A stretch of 64,000 nt of DNA from JBGUVL01 sp964370395 (GTDB lineage: Bacteria; Bacillota_I; Bacilli_A; Erysipelotrichales; Erysipelotrichaceae). The notes beneath the pieces are model-generated. The model had not been told where the DNA came from and made no database searches. It saw only the letters and a program-made list of their open reading frames with translations. Where the stretch lies: positions 74,751 to 138,750 of the forward strand of contig CAYJIZ010000003.1 in NCBI GenBank assembly GCA_964370395.1. The letters run 5' to 3'. How positions within the stretch are numbered: the first letter of the stretch is position 1; each line of letters starts with the position of its first letter. Of this stretch, positions 26,940-36,306 are shown one piece after another. Made by a program: the position numbers and the translations under genes.

Positions 26940-27344
26940 TTACGACTTCCTTTCAAATTTATTGTGACACTTTGGACAAGTGATCACAATTTTACCCTTA
27001 CCTCTAGGAACTCTCACATTTTGCGAACAGGAAGGACATATAAAATAACGATGTTCTTTGTCCTTCGTTTGGTTTTGGGCTAATTTCACACGTTTTCGAA
27101 ACGGACGTATCATATTGCAGAACACTTCATTTTCATGTCTTCGCTTTGCGATATTACGCGAATACATACGAAATATTTGTAACAATAATACAACCCATAC
27201 CACAACGTATACGATTCCATTTTTAAACACGAAGTTATTCAATAACAACAAAGCAAGTACGATTACCATTAACGTGTTATTTAATGTGTCATTTCCATAC
27301 CTACCTGCCATAAAACGATACAATGCACTTTTCACTCGATTCAT
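26940..27344 (-). CDS. Membrane protein with C-terminal zinc ribbon
   Basis: 134 residues. A helical pair of membrane segments (about 24-37 and 42-59) is followed by a basic linker, then a zinc ribbon with the pairs CPSC (about 103-106) and CPKC (about 122-125). The four cysteines, spaced 2-15-2, should bind one zinc. The ribbon faces the cytosol. Zinc-ribbon membrane proteins of this type are common in Bacillota and uncharacterised. It is the first of a two-gene operon with the Gln-rich protein. Confidence 0.8.
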   Translation of the reverse strand: MNRVKSALYRFMAGRYGNDTLNNTLMVIVLALLLLNNFVFKNGIVYVVVWVVLLLQIFRMYSRNIAKRRHENEVFCNMIRPFRKRVKLAQNQTKDKEHRYFICPSCSQNVRVPRGKGKIVITCPKCHNKFERKS

Positions 27345-27448
27345 CTCATCACTCCAATTTTATGATTATCATTATATGACAATTGTTGAAAAAGTAAATA
27401 GAATTACCTATTTCACATCACTTCACACACATTTACAATAAATAAATA

Positions 27449-27478
27449 GAAAAGAGGCATCTACTCACGCCTCTTTTC
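27449..27478 (-). terminator. Intrinsic terminator of the candidate RNA
   Basis: GAAAAGAGGC/GCCTCTTTTC stem with a 10-base loop. The T-rich tract (TATTTATTTATT) is on the minus strand only. Confidence 0.75.
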
Positions 27479-27637
27479 TTCTATAACAACAGAAACGACT
27501 CTTCGCTTTCGTTTCTGATTTGATTATGATATGTTTGAAAACTGCGATTCACTCACACTACCATACTTCAACTAATTATATTTCATACCATTATCAAATA
27601 AGTTCTCACTTTTGTTATTTGCAAGGGATTTCCTTGT
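27449..27637 (-). ncRNA. Candidate structured RNA, 6S-like architecture
   Basis: About 190 bases, with a TATACT -10 (27644-27649) before it and a terminator at its end. A 19-bp stem with two mismatches joins 27584-27602 to 27515-27533. An outer closing helix joins 27612-27618 to 27483-27489 (ATAACAA/TTGTTAT). Between them the 5' side is open, while the 3' side forms its own hairpin (27491-27516). Closing stem, central bubble with a 3'-side hairpin and long terminal stem is the layout of Bacillota 6S RNA, and the length fits. No ORF is present. The -35 is weak and the assignment is unproven. Confidence 0.5.
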
Positions 27638-27714
27638 ATCTACAGTATACCTCATATTTTCAAAATTAATAGTAGATAGGTAAAATCTGTCATATATTCG
27701 GAAGAATCTGTAAC

Positions 27715-30105
27715 CTATAAAAAACCATACAAGCTAGCACGCTTGTTTTCTTTGATTTGTTGCAGTGTTCCACACGCCACAACATGGCCACCATGGATGC
27801 CTCCTTTTGTACCCATATCTATAATATAATCACTTTCACGGATCACTTGTAAGTTATGCTCAATAATAAGTAATGTATTCCCTCGTTGCACTATTTGCGC
27901 AAACAACAATAATAACTGTGCTACATCATGAGCATGTAATCCAGTTGTTGGTTCGTCCAAAACATACAAACAATGGCTCTTTTTGTGTTGCAATAATTCC
28001 ATCGCCAGTTTCATGCGCTGTTTTTCCCCTGTCGATAAAGTTGTCATCAACTGGTTTAATCGTAAATATTGCAAACCTATTTCTTTCATCATATACAATG
28101 GTTCATAAATTGACTTGTGCTTACGAAACAACTGCAACGCATCTTCAATCGATAAATGTAACACATCATCAATAGAGTAACCATGGTATTGCACCTCTAA
28201 GATTTCCTTTTTAAAACGTTTGCCATGACATTGTGGACAAGTTGTTGTCACATCTTTAAAAAACAACATAGAACTCGTAATTTCACCAAGCCCCTCGCAA
28301 CGTTCGCATCTTCCTTTGCTGCTTGTATTAAACGAAAAGTATGAAGCATCCCATTTGCGCTCTTTCGCTTGCGATGTTTGTGCGAACAATTTTCGAATCG
28401 CTTCATAAACATTGCAATATGTCGCCACAACAGATCGTTTTTGTACACTGACATGCTTTTGGTCAACACTAATTAACGCATCAAAGTCTGCTACATTTTC
28501 AACGCAATTCTTTTGTGTATTGGTTTGCTTAAAATGTTTCGTTAAACATTGAAACAACAATGTACTCTTCCCTACTCCTGAAACACCAGTCACAACATTC
28601 AAAGCGTTCTTTTTAAATGTAACATCAATGTCTTTAATATTATTCGCCATCGCATGTCGCAAATAAAACGATGCAAACGTATCCTTTCCTTCTTTTAACG
28701 TTATTTCTTTCTTTAAATACTCAGCTGTATAAGAATGCACATTATTCATCACTTGTGCCAATGTTCCTTGTGCAATAATAGTACCACCATAATCTCCTGC
28801 ATCTTGTCCCATTTCGATTAAGTAATCCGCACTCTTTATCATATCTTCATCATGTTCAATCACAAGCACACTATTTCCCCTATCGCGTAATTGTTGAAGC
28901 GTCTTGATAATTCCTTGTGTATCTTTAGGATGCAATCCTACAGTAGGTTCATCCAATATATAAATCATCCCAACTAACGATGACTGTAGTGCGGCTGACA
29001 ATTTAATTCTTTGCTTCTCTCCTCGTGATAGTGTACGACTTTGGCGATCTAACGTTAAATAACCCAATCCCATTCGTTGTAGTGCTTCTAATTTCACTTC
29101 TAAGTTATGCAAATACTGCATCACTGCCTCTTCTTGTACACTTTGCAACGATTGTCTTACCCCTATAATCCAATCGTATAACTGTTCAATCGAATACGCG
29201 TTCAAAGTAGGCAAACTTACTTTATTCACTAGTACTTTACAACTTTCTTCCTTTAATTTATCGCCATGGCAGCTTGGACAAGTTACATAATGAAACACTT
29301 CATGGTACAGATCATCTTCCTTTTTACTTTGTTGGTAGCGACGTTGAAAATTTGTTTTTATCCCTTCAAAATCACCAAGTCCTTCAATCAAATAATGTAG
29401 GATTTGTGGATCCAACTTTTTCAGTGCAACATCTTGTTCTACTTTTATTCCTATTTCATTGCATGCCTTAACTAATTTTTCAATTTGAAATGCATTGTAT
29501 TTCTTTTGCCAACCACGTATCGCTCCCTCTTGTAACGTCTTATCAAAGCACAATAAAGCATCCACATCCAAATCGTATACTTCACCTAACCCAGCACAAG
29601 TAGGACAAGCTCCTTCTTGTGTATTAAAAGAAAAATGCGAACGTGTTAGCTTTTCCATTCGCGTATGACAATGTGGACAATACATATATACAATAAAGTC
29701 ATTTCCATCTTTGATTAACTCTTCTTGGCATATCGCATAATCCATCATTTTATGACAATAGGGACACTCACGAACCCCTAATTTCTCATACAACATGCGC
29801 AGTTCCGTATAAATATCACTCATTGTTCCTAAAGTAGAACGAGGATTTTGATTGTACTCCTCTTGTCCAATTAAAATACATGCTCCAGCATTTTCCACCA
29901 AATCAACTTTGGCTTTATTAATCCCTTGAAAAGAAATGGCTTCCAAATGTTGTCTTTGGCATTCTTGATATAACACATCAATCAACAAAGTAGACTTGCC
30001 AGATCCAGAAACACCGCTAAATACAACCAATTGGTTTCTCGGTATCGAAACACTCACGTTTTTTAAGTTTTTCTCATATGCATTATGAATCACGATATCT
30101 CTCAT
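27715..30105 (-). CDS. UvrA-like ABC ATPase (short excinuclease A paralog)
   Basis: 796 residues, about 150 shorter than housekeeping UvrA. Two ABC modules: Walker A GVSGSGKSTLL near residue 31 and GVSGVGKSTLL near 512, and signature motifs LSRGEKQRIKL and LSTGEKQRMKL. Zinc cysteine pairs (CPYCHK, CPHCHT, CPTCAGLGE, CPSCHGDK, CERCEGLGE, CPQCHGKR) match UvrA. The missing length probably removes part of the UvrB-binding/insertion region, as in UvrA2-type proteins linked to drug or DNA-damage tolerance. No uvrB or uvrC is nearby, so a role outside standard excision repair is plausible. Confidence 0.9.
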   Translation of the reverse strand: MRDIVIHNAYEKNLKNVSVSIPRNQLVVFSGVSGSGKSTLLIDVLYQECQRQHLEAISFQGINKAKVDLVENAGACILIGQEEYNQNPRSTLGTMSDIYTELRMLYEKLGVRECPYCHKMMDYAICQEELIKDGNDFIVYMYCPHCHTRMEKLTRSHFSFNTQEGACPTCAGLGEVYDLDVDALLCFDKTLQEGAIRGWQKKYNAFQIEKLVKACNEIGIKVEQDVALKKLDPQILHYLIEGLGDFEGIKTNFQRRYQQSKKEDDLYHEVFHYVTCPSCHGDKLKEESCKVLVNKVSLPTLNAYSIEQLYDWIIGVRQSLQSVQEEAVMQYLHNLEVKLEALQRMGLGYLTLDRQSRTLSRGEKQRIKLSAALQSSLVGMIYILDEPTVGLHPKDTQGIIKTLQQLRDRGNSVLVIEHDEDMIKSADYLIEMGQDAGDYGGTIIAQGTLAQVMNNVHSYTAEYLKKEITLKEGKDTFASFYLRHAMANNIKDIDVTFKKNALNVVTGVSGVGKSTLLFQCLTKHFKQTNTQKNCVENVADFDALISVDQKHVSVQKRSVVATYCNVYEAIRKLFAQTSQAKERKWDASYFSFNTSSKGRCERCEGLGEITSSMLFFKDVTTTCPQCHGKRFKKEILEVQYHGYSIDDVLHLSIEDALQLFRKHKSIYEPLYMMKEIGLQYLRLNQLMTTLSTGEKQRMKLAMELLQHKKSHCLYVLDEPTTGLHAHDVAQLLLLFAQIVQRGNTLLIIEHNLQVIRESDYIIDMGTKGGIHGGHVVACGTLQQIKENKRASLYGFL

Positions 30106-30261
30106 CTACAACCACCTCTTTCTTCCTTTTCATTGTAGCAACTTTCACTTCTAATGTATAACTCTTTTCTTTTGGATTGCATTTTCTACTAAGCAAAAAT
30201 AAAGATGACTTCTCATTCTATGAAAAAAACTAGTAATATCTCGTATTTTAATCATTTATCT

Positions 30262-30290
30262 TTGCAACTTTAGCGAGTCAGTGTTATATT
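30262..30290 (+). promoter_or_regulatory. Promoter of gltX
   Basis: TTGCAA (30262-30267), a 17-base spacer, TATATT (30285-30290), about 70 bases before the gltX ATG. No T-box seen. Confidence 0.6.
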
Positions 30291-30358
30291 AATATATAGC
30301 GAAAACAGGGTTAAATCAATCAATTATTACCTCTATTTGCAGTTAAAGGAGATACCAT

Positions 30359-31807
30359 ATGAAAAAAGTAAGAACACGATTTGCACCAAGTCCTACTGGA
30401 TATATGCACATTGGAAATTTAAGAACCGCATTATACGAATATTTAATCGCGAAACACGAAGACGGAGACTTCATTTTACGTATTGAGGATACTGACCAAG
30501 AGCGTGAAGTAGAAGGCGCAGTGGAAATGATTTATGACGTGATGAAAAAAACGGGATTAGATTATGATGAAGGACCAGACAAACCTGGAAATTATGGACC
30601 ATACGTACAATCGCAACGTCTTGGAATGTACAAAGAGTATGCTGAACAATTAGTAGAATTAGGTGGAGCACATTACTGTTTCTGTAGTGAAGATGAAATT
30701 GCGAAACAAAAAGAAGCTGCCCAAGGGGAAGCCTTCTTATTTGTGGATCCATGTCACAACATTTCATTAGAAGAAGCGAAACAAAGAGTAGCTGCAAAGG
30801 AACCATATGTCATTCGTCAAACGATCAAACGTCATGGTATCACAACATTTGATGATGAAGTATATGGACGTATTGAAGTAGAAAACAAAATCTTAGACGA
30901 AAGTATTTTATTAAAAAGCGATGGTTTCCCTACTTACAACTTTGCGAACATCATTGATGATCACCAAATGGAAATCACTCACGTAGTTCGTGGTAACGAA
31001 TACTTATCTAGTACACCAAAATATAATTTAATCTATAACGCATTTGGATGGGATGTTCCTACGTATGTACACGTTCCACCAGTAATGAAAGACGAACACC
31101 ACAAACTAAGTAAACGTAATGGTGATGCATCTTACCAAGATTTAATTAAACAAGGTTACTTAAACGATGCTATTATTAATTACATCGCTTTATTAGGTTG
31201 GGCACCAGAAGGAGAAGAAGAAATTTTCTCTCTTGACGATTTAAAACGTGTATTCGATGTAAAACGAATCAGTCGCTCTGGGGCAATCTTCGATATTGAA
31301 AAATTAAAATGGATGAACGGTATCTACATTCGTAACTTAAGTTTGGATGCATTCCATGAAATGGTTACTCCTTACTACGAAAAAGACATCACTCGTGAGG
31401 TTGACTTAAAAGAATTAAGTAAAGTATTACAACTTCGTATCGCAACACTAGCGGAAATTGACGAAGCAATTGACTTTATTAATGAACCACACGCATTTGA
31501 TCCTGAATTATTCAACAATAAGAAAATGAAAACAAACCCTGAAAACTCATTAGAAGCACTAATTTGGGTAAAAGAAGCATTAGAGGGATTGGATAACTTT
31601 GATGACTTTGACAAGTTACACGATACATTTATGGATTTAGCACAAGCAAAAGAAGTAAAAAATGGACGCGTAATGTGGCCAGTACGTGTTGCCTTAACAT
31701 TCAAAGCATTCACTCCAGGTGGTGCAATTGAATTAGCCAAAGTATTTGGAAAAGAAGAAACGTTACGTCGTATTGAAATGGCCATTGCTCATTTACAAAA
31801 CAACTAA
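30359..31807 (+). CDS. gltX: Glutamyl-tRNA synthetase
   Basis: Charges tRNA-Glu with glutamate. 482 residues. The class I HIGH-type motif is MHIGNLRTALYEY near residue 16, and the KMSKS-type motif is HHKLSKRNG near residue 250. The helical anticodon-binding domain occupies the C-terminal third. AAAGGAG lies about 8 bases before the ATG. It stands alone between its promoter and a bidirectional terminator. Whether it also charges tRNA-Gln (with GatCAB correction) cannot be told here. Confidence 0.97.
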   Translation: MKKVRTRFAPSPTGYMHIGNLRTALYEYLIAKHEDGDFILRIEDTDQEREVEGAVEMIYDVMKKTGLDYDEGPDKPGNYGPYVQSQRLGMYKEYAEQLVELGGAHYCFCSEDEIAKQKEAAQGEAFLFVDPCHNISLEEAKQRVAAKEPYVIRQTIKRHGITTFDDEVYGRIEVENKILDESILLKSDGFPTYNFANIIDDHQMEITHVVRGNEYLSSTPKYNLIYNAFGWDVPTYVHVPPVMKDEHHKLSKRNGDASYQDLIKQGYLNDAIINYIALLGWAPEGEEEIFSLDDLKRVFDVKRISRSGAIFDIEKLKWMNGIYIRNLSLDAFHEMVTPYYEKDITREVDLKELSKVLQLRIATLAEIDEAIDFINEPHAFDPELFNNKKMKTNPENSLEALIWVKEALEGLDNFDDFDKLHDTFMDLAQAKEVKNGRVMWPVRVALTFKAFTPGGAIELAKVFGKEETLRRIEMAIAHLQNN

Positions 31808-31837
31808 AAAAAGAGGAGTAAATCACTCCTCTTTTTT
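31806..31837. terminator. Bidirectional terminator between gltX and gapN
   Basis: AAAAGAGGAGT/ACTCCTCTTTT stem with a 5-base loop and T runs on both strands. Serves the converging gltX and gapN genes. Confidence 0.88.
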
Positions 31838-31838
31838 G

Positions 31839-33296
31839 TTAACGTTTATCTTGGTTCAACAAGTGAATCGTCACCGCTTTAAAGCGTGTCATCGCTTCAA
31901 TCGAGTATTTGACTCCCTGTGTTCCCATTCCAGAAGCTTTTACCCCTAAGAATGGAAAGTGATCAGGTCCACGTTCTGTTTTATTATTAATCTGTACCGT
32001 TCCTACTTCTAAATGATCCGCTACATAGAAAGCATCATTAATATCATTAGTGAAAACGGCAGATTGCAATCCATATTCAGATTGGTTCGCTAACGCAATT
32101 GCTTCATCCACATCTTTTACACGAATAATTGGTAATATTGGTGCAAATGGTTCAATCCATGCAATGTCCATATCGCTTGTTACATGGTCTAATAAAGTGG
32201 GATACAAAATTGTTCCTTCTACTTTATTCCCCATTACTAACTTCGCTCCTTTGTCGATTGCATCTTGAATTAAACGCTGTCCATTAGCCAATGCTTCTTT
32301 GTTGATTAACGGTACGATTACTGCATTATCTTGAGGTAATCCTACTTTTAAAGAAGCAATTTTTGCTTCTAGTAAAGGCAATAATCGCTGTGCTGTTTCA
32401 TCATCAACCAAAACACGTTTCACTGCTGTACAACGTTGTCCCGAATAGGAGAACGCACCATCGACAATATTATTCGCTGCAAACTCTAAGTCCGCATCTT
32501 TTAATACGATCGCTGCATCTTTTCCTCCTAATTCCATCATTAACGGTGTCATTTTTACTAAATCAGAAATGTGTTGTCCTACTTCTGTACTTCCTGTAAA
32601 ATTCACAAAATCAATGCCCTTGTGTTGTACGACATAATCACCGATTTCACTACCTCTACCAGTAATTGTATTCAATACACCATTTGGTAATCCAGCATCC
32701 GCAAACGCTTGCGCTAACAGTAAAGCACTAATAGAACCTTGTGTTGCTGGTTTTAAAACAACACTATTTCCACCCATTAACGCAGGAGCAATTTTTGACG
32801 CTGATAAATTGACTGGATAATTAAATGGCGAAATCGCCAATACTGTTCCCAATGGAACTCGCTTTACATAAGAAAGCTTGTTTTTAGAACCACCTGGGAA
32901 ACTTTCTCCATTCACTGCGACACCTTCTAAGTTTTTTGCGACATCTGCACTAAAACGAATAAAATCTGCTGTTCTTTTTATTTCTAAAATAGAAGATTTC
33001 TTATCTTTGGCAACCTCCCACATTAAAACTTCTGCTAACTGCTCCACTCTTTCTTCCAAAAGTGATGCAGTATCATATAATATTTTTGCTTTTTCATACA
33101 CTGGAACTTGTTCCCATGCTTTTTGGCTACGATTTGCCACAGCAATAATTTCATCTACTTCTTCTTTCGATAGCGAAGGAACATTTCCAACGATACTTCC
33201 ATCAATTGGTGATGTAATACTAATTGTGTTGCCACTCTTGCTTTCCACCCAGTTTCCATCTACTAAATTACGATATGTTTTTGCTTCTAATTGCAT
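31839..33296 (-). CDS. gapN: NADP-dependent non-phosphorylating glyceraldehyde-3-P dehydrogenase
   Basis: Aldehyde dehydrogenase-family enzyme oxidising glyceraldehyde-3-phosphate to 3-phosphoglycerate with NADP. About 485 residues. Catalytic Glu in LMMELGGKDAAIVLKD, nucleophilic Cys in YSGQRCTAVKR, and Rossmann motif FTGSTEVGQHI. The overall pattern is that of streptococcal-type GapN. I use the ATG at 33296, with AAGGAG 8 bases before it; an upstream ATG would add 7 residues. Bypasses substrate-level ATP to make NADPH, useful in a fermenter with limited pentose pathway, by inference. Confidence 0.9.
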   Translation of the reverse strand: MQLEAKTYRNLVDGNWVESKSGNTISITSPIDGSIVGNVPSLSKEEVDEIIAVANRSQKAWEQVPVYEKAKILYDTASLLEERVEQLAEVLMWEVAKDKKSSILEIKRTADFIRFSADVAKNLEGVAVNGESFPGGSKNKLSYVKRVPLGTVLAISPFNYPVNLSASKIAPALMGGNSVVLKPATQGSISALLLAQAFADAGLPNGVLNTITGRGSEIGDYVVQHKGIDFVNFTGSTEVGQHISDLVKMTPLMMELGGKDAAIVLKDADLEFAANNIVDGAFSYSGQRCTAVKRVLVDDETAQRLLPLLEAKIASLKVGLPQDNAVIVPLINKEALANGQRLIQDAIDKGAKLVMGNKVEGTILYPTLLDHVTSDMDIAWIEPFAPILPIIRVKDVDEAIALANQSEYGLQSAVFTNDINDAFYVADHLEVGTVQINNKTERGPDHFPFLGVKASGMGTQGVKYSIEAMTRFKAVTIHLLNQDKR

Positions 33297-33448
33297 AACC
33301 ATCTCTCCTTTCATCAATTACAACCAAAGAAATGCAAACGATTTCCTTCTTTGTTGTGCCTATTCTCTCACAATCAAATTGCCCTGACAAAGAATATGCA
33401 CCTACCAAAATTCACCAATGTGTAATAATAACACTTTATTTTCCATTC

Positions 33449-33457
33449 TGTTATAAT
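33449..33457 (+). promoter_or_regulatory. Extended -10 promoter of the AI-2E transporter-family gene
   Basis: TGTTATAAT, 24 bases before the ATG, so the leader is short. Weak -35. Confidence 0.5.
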
Positions 33458-33481
33458 TATTTTATAAGAAAGGGTTATATT

Positions 33482-34675
33482 ATGAAAAGATTAAAGGAAT
33501 CAAAAAGTTTTCAATTAATTCGACCATGGGTCTTCTTAGCTACCTATATTATTGTATTGGCTTTCTTCGCATATCGAGTGGATACATTTAGTAGCGTAAT
33601 TTTAACAGTCATGAACTTGTTTAAATCATTGTTTGTCGCGATTGGAATCGCGTATGTATTAAACATTCCAATGACACGAATTGAAAACTTTATTAAGAAA
33701 AAAACAAAACCAAAAGCATTACTGAATAAACACAGTCGAGGAATCGCAATTACGATCACGATTTTCTTTGCTTTCTTAGTTCTTATCTTTTTAGCAAACA
33801 TTATCATTCCACAAATTGCCAATTCCCTAATCCAATTATTTTCAAACTTAGGTGGATTCTTTAATGAAGTAGTAGTGAATGTTGACAAGTTATTGGCTTC
33901 CTTCAATATCGATTTCCGTTTAGAAAACATCAGTAAAGTAGACCAGTTTGTCAACATGGATTGGAATTCTGTAATGAAACAAGCGATCAATTTGATTTCG
34001 CTTAGTACTGCTAGCATTTTAACAAACGTAAAATCATTTACAAGTGTCTTCGCAATTGGTTTCACCGCATTTATGTTCTCTTTCTATTTATTAGGAAGCA
34101 AAGAAAATTTTGTTCGTCAAATGCGTAAAATCGTCGTTGCTGCTTGCAATAAGAAAACAACAGGTATTATTTTTGAATACGCACGCAAAGCAAACAATAT
34201 TTTTAAAAGCTTTGTCGGCGGACAGATGGTAGAATGTTGTATTTTAGGTATTTTATATTACATAACGATGCGTTTATTAGGATTCCCTTATCCTGAATTA
34301 ATTTCTGTTTTAATTGCTGTTTTCGCTCTTGTTCCTGTATTAGGTCCAATGCTAGCGATGGCAATAGGGGCAATCTTAATCTTATCCGTAGATCCAATTA
34401 AAGCCATTTGGTTTATTATTTACTACCAAGTATTATCACAAATCGAAGACAACTTCATTTATCCTAGAGTAGTTGGTAATTCGGTTGGTTTACCAGGTTT
34501 ATGGGTATTGTTATCAATCTTTGTATTCGGTGATTTATTCGGTTTAACTGGAATGATATTAGCGGTTCCTACAACAGCATTTGCGTATGTTGTAGTAAGT
34601 GATATCGTATCCTATGTTTTAAATAAAAAGAATGCAGTCGTTGATGAACACGGTGTCGTCTACAAAGAAGACTAG
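33482..34675 (+). CDS. AI-2E transporter-family (PerM/DUF20) membrane protein
   Basis: 397 residues with about eight hydrophobic segments and a soluble stretch in the middle (about 115-170). The conserved core near GFPYPELISVLIAVFALVP and LPGLWVLLSIFVFGDLFGL matches the family, many members of which are sodium/proton antiporters or export small molecules. AAGGG lies 7 bases before the ATG at 33482. Ends at a terminator at 34683-34717. Substrate not predictable; the 'AI-2' name is inherited from one member. Confidence 0.9.
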   Translation: MKRLKESKSFQLIRPWVFLATYIIVLAFFAYRVDTFSSVILTVMNLFKSLFVAIGIAYVLNIPMTRIENFIKKKTKPKALLNKHSRGIAITITIFFAFLVLIFLANIIIPQIANSLIQLFSNLGGFFNEVVVNVDKLLASFNIDFRLENISKVDQFVNMDWNSVMKQAINLISLSTASILTNVKSFTSVFAIGFTAFMFSFYLLGSKENFVRQMRKIVVAACNKKTTGIIFEYARKANNIFKSFVGGQMVECCILGILYYITMRLLGFPYPELISVLIAVFALVPVLGPMLAMAIGAILILSVDPIKAIWFIIYYQVLSQIEDNFIYPRVVGNSVGLPGLWVLLSIFVFGDLFGLTGMILAVPTTAFAYVVVSDIVSYVLNKKNAVVDEHGVVYKED

Positions 34676-34682
34676 CAAAACA

Positions 34683-34717
34683 AAAGGAAGTCTCTTCATA
34701 AGAAACTTCCTTTTTTT
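34683..34717. terminator. Intrinsic terminator between AI-2E gene and GT51 gene
   Basis: AAAGGAAGT/ACTTCCTTT stem with a 13-base loop and T7 on the plus strand; weaker T run on the minus strand. Confidence 0.75.
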
Positions 34718-35420
34718 ATCGTACTTCTTTTGCTAATGCTTGCTTGTATTGCGTTTTGTTTATGTATTCGTGTTCTAACATCGCATTCAATACATCTACT
34801 TGTCTTTTTGCCGCAGCTTCATAATGGTTGCTTAACTGGTATAGCGAAGGGGCTTGTGGCAAACCTGCCAAAATACTCGCTTGCGCTAACGTTAATTGAT
34901 CTGGTGTTACATTAAAGTAACCCATACTCGCATCATAAATACCATAATAACCATCACCATAGTAAATGCAATTAATATAAAGCTCTAGTATTTTATCTTT
35001 TTTGTAATCCTCTTCTAAGACATTCGCAACAAAGGCTTCACTCACTTTACGCGTCATTGAAACACTTTGGTCAAAATACATATTTTTTGCTAATTGTTGC
35101 GTGATAGTACTACCACCACCAACTACTTCTTGTGCAATGATATTCGCTAAAGTAACACGAATTAACGAAATGTAATCAATTCCACCATGTTCATAAAAAC
35201 GATGGTCTTCAATCGCTACAACCGCATCTTTAAAATACGGCGATACATCATTAATAGAAGTATAATGCTCCTTTGCTTCTATTTGTGCTACCCGCTCTTT
35301 CACACTCACTTCATCCACCGCTTTTCGATAATCCAAATAACCGATGCCGCCGATGATACCAACGACAATAAACGCTAGGATAAAAACAATGAGTAGTATT
35401 TTTCTAAGTAATTTGAACAT
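34716..35420 (-). CDS. Monofunctional peptidoglycan glycosyltransferase (GT51)
   Basis: About 234 residues. One N-terminal membrane anchor (about 6-28), then a GT51 domain: catalytic Glu in EDHRFYEHGG near residue 69, GGGSTITQQLAKN near 98, and KILELYINCIYYGDGYYGI near 140. Polymerises lipid II into glycan strands outside the membrane. No transpeptidase domain follows, so it is a stand-alone MtgA/SgtB-type enzyme. Starts at the ATG 35420 with GGGTGAT as a weak ribosome site. Confidence 0.93.
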   Translation of the reverse strand: MFKLLRKILLIVFILAFIVVGIIGGIGYLDYRKAVDEVSVKERVAQIEAKEHYTSINDVSPYFKDAVVAIEDHRFYEHGGIDYISLIRVTLANIIAQEVVGGGSTITQQLAKNMYFDQSVSMTRKVSEAFVANVLEEDYKKDKILELYINCIYYGDGYYGIYDASMGYFNVTPDQLTLAQASILAGLPQAPSLYQLSNHYEAAAKRQVDVLNAMLEHEYINKTQYKQALAKEVR

Positions 35421-35485
35421 TTTATCACCCAATCACATTATACCATACATCCTTTTAAAAAGGGGTAATGTGACAATAGTGTAAG

Positions 35486-36277
35486 TTAATCAATATACAG
35501 TTGAAAAGCCCATAACGGTAAAAAATCAAACACATTGTAACGAGGTAACAAGTAACGATCATCACTTCTTACCATTTTTCGATTCTGTCCAGCACCAAAA
35601 GCCAGATGAACACCTCTCTGTTTTAATACCGCTTTGGCATTCTCACTGGTTTTACCATAAGGAAAAGCAACATAACGATCACTGACAATGTTTTCGTTTT
35701 CTTCAAAATCATCCATAATTTCTTCGTACGAAGCGACTTCCATCTGTTTTCTAAAAAACGAAGCAAAGTGGTGAAAGTTATATGTATGTGAATAGTATTG
35801 TACATTTTCATCATTCACTAAATCTTTTTGGGACAAGTACTGGTACTTCCCTTTTTGTTTTGTTTGCTTCATTTGCGTTTTGCGTCCTATCACAAAACAT
35901 GTCGCTTGCATATCGTACTTCTCTAATACTGGTTTCACTCGCTTATTGAACGATTGAAAACCATCATCAAAAGTTAATACTACGCTCTTCTTAGGAACGT
36001 CTAAATCGTTATTGTAGTAAGCATCCAATTGCTCCATTGTTAATGTGGTATACCCATGATCCGATAAATACTTCATCTGTTCTTCAAATTTACTTTCGCT
36101 GATTACCCATACATTATCTTTGTAATATTGCTCTTTTTCTTCGTCGCTTACGACATCGTGATAACCTAGAATAGCAATCCCATCACGATAACGCAAATAC
36201 GCATAACTTAAAGAAAAAGTACAAACAATAATAAAACATAATGCATACATAAACAAAGACTTTAAAAAATCTTTCAT
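35486..36277 (-). CDS. Membrane-anchored polysaccharide deacetylase (NodB domain)
   Basis: 263 residues. An N-terminal membrane segment (about 9-27) precedes a NodB/CE4 domain. LGYHDVV, SVVLTFDDGFQSF (metal-binding Asp pair near residue 103) and the HxxxxH-like YSHTYNFHHF near 158 are visible. It probably deacetylates peptidoglycan or another cell-surface glycan outside the membrane. Oddly, the ATG at 36277 follows a terminator hairpin and its T-tract with no ribosome site; no better start was found. Lies next to a glycosyltransferase gene in the same direction. Confidence 0.88.
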   Translation of the reverse strand: MKDFLKSLFMYALCFIIVCTFSLSYAYLRYRDGIAILGYHDVVSDEEKEQYYKDNVWVISESKFEEQMKYLSDHGYTTLTMEQLDAYYNNDLDVPKKSVVLTFDDGFQSFNKRVKPVLEKYDMQATCFVIGRKTQMKQTKQKGKYQYLSQKDLVNDENVQYYSHTYNFHHFASFFRKQMEVASYEEIMDDFEENENIVSDRYVAFPYGKTSENAKAVLKQRGVHLAFGAGQNRKMVRSDDRYLLPRYNVFDFLPLWAFQLYID

Positions 36278-36305
36278 AAAAAATAAAACACAGCTACGCT
36301 GTGTT
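36277..36305 (-). terminator. Terminator abutting the deacetylase start codon
   Basis: AACACAGC/GCTGTGTT stem with a 3-base loop and a TTTTATTTTTTA tract. It ends yneF; its T-tract runs into the ATG of the downstream deacetylase gene. Confidence 0.8.
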
Positions 36306-36306
36306 A

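Noticed and set aside
33332..33481. Upstream extension of the AI-2E gene by 50 codons
   Set aside because: No ribosome site before it; the extended -10 promoter and AAGGG point to the ATG at 33482.
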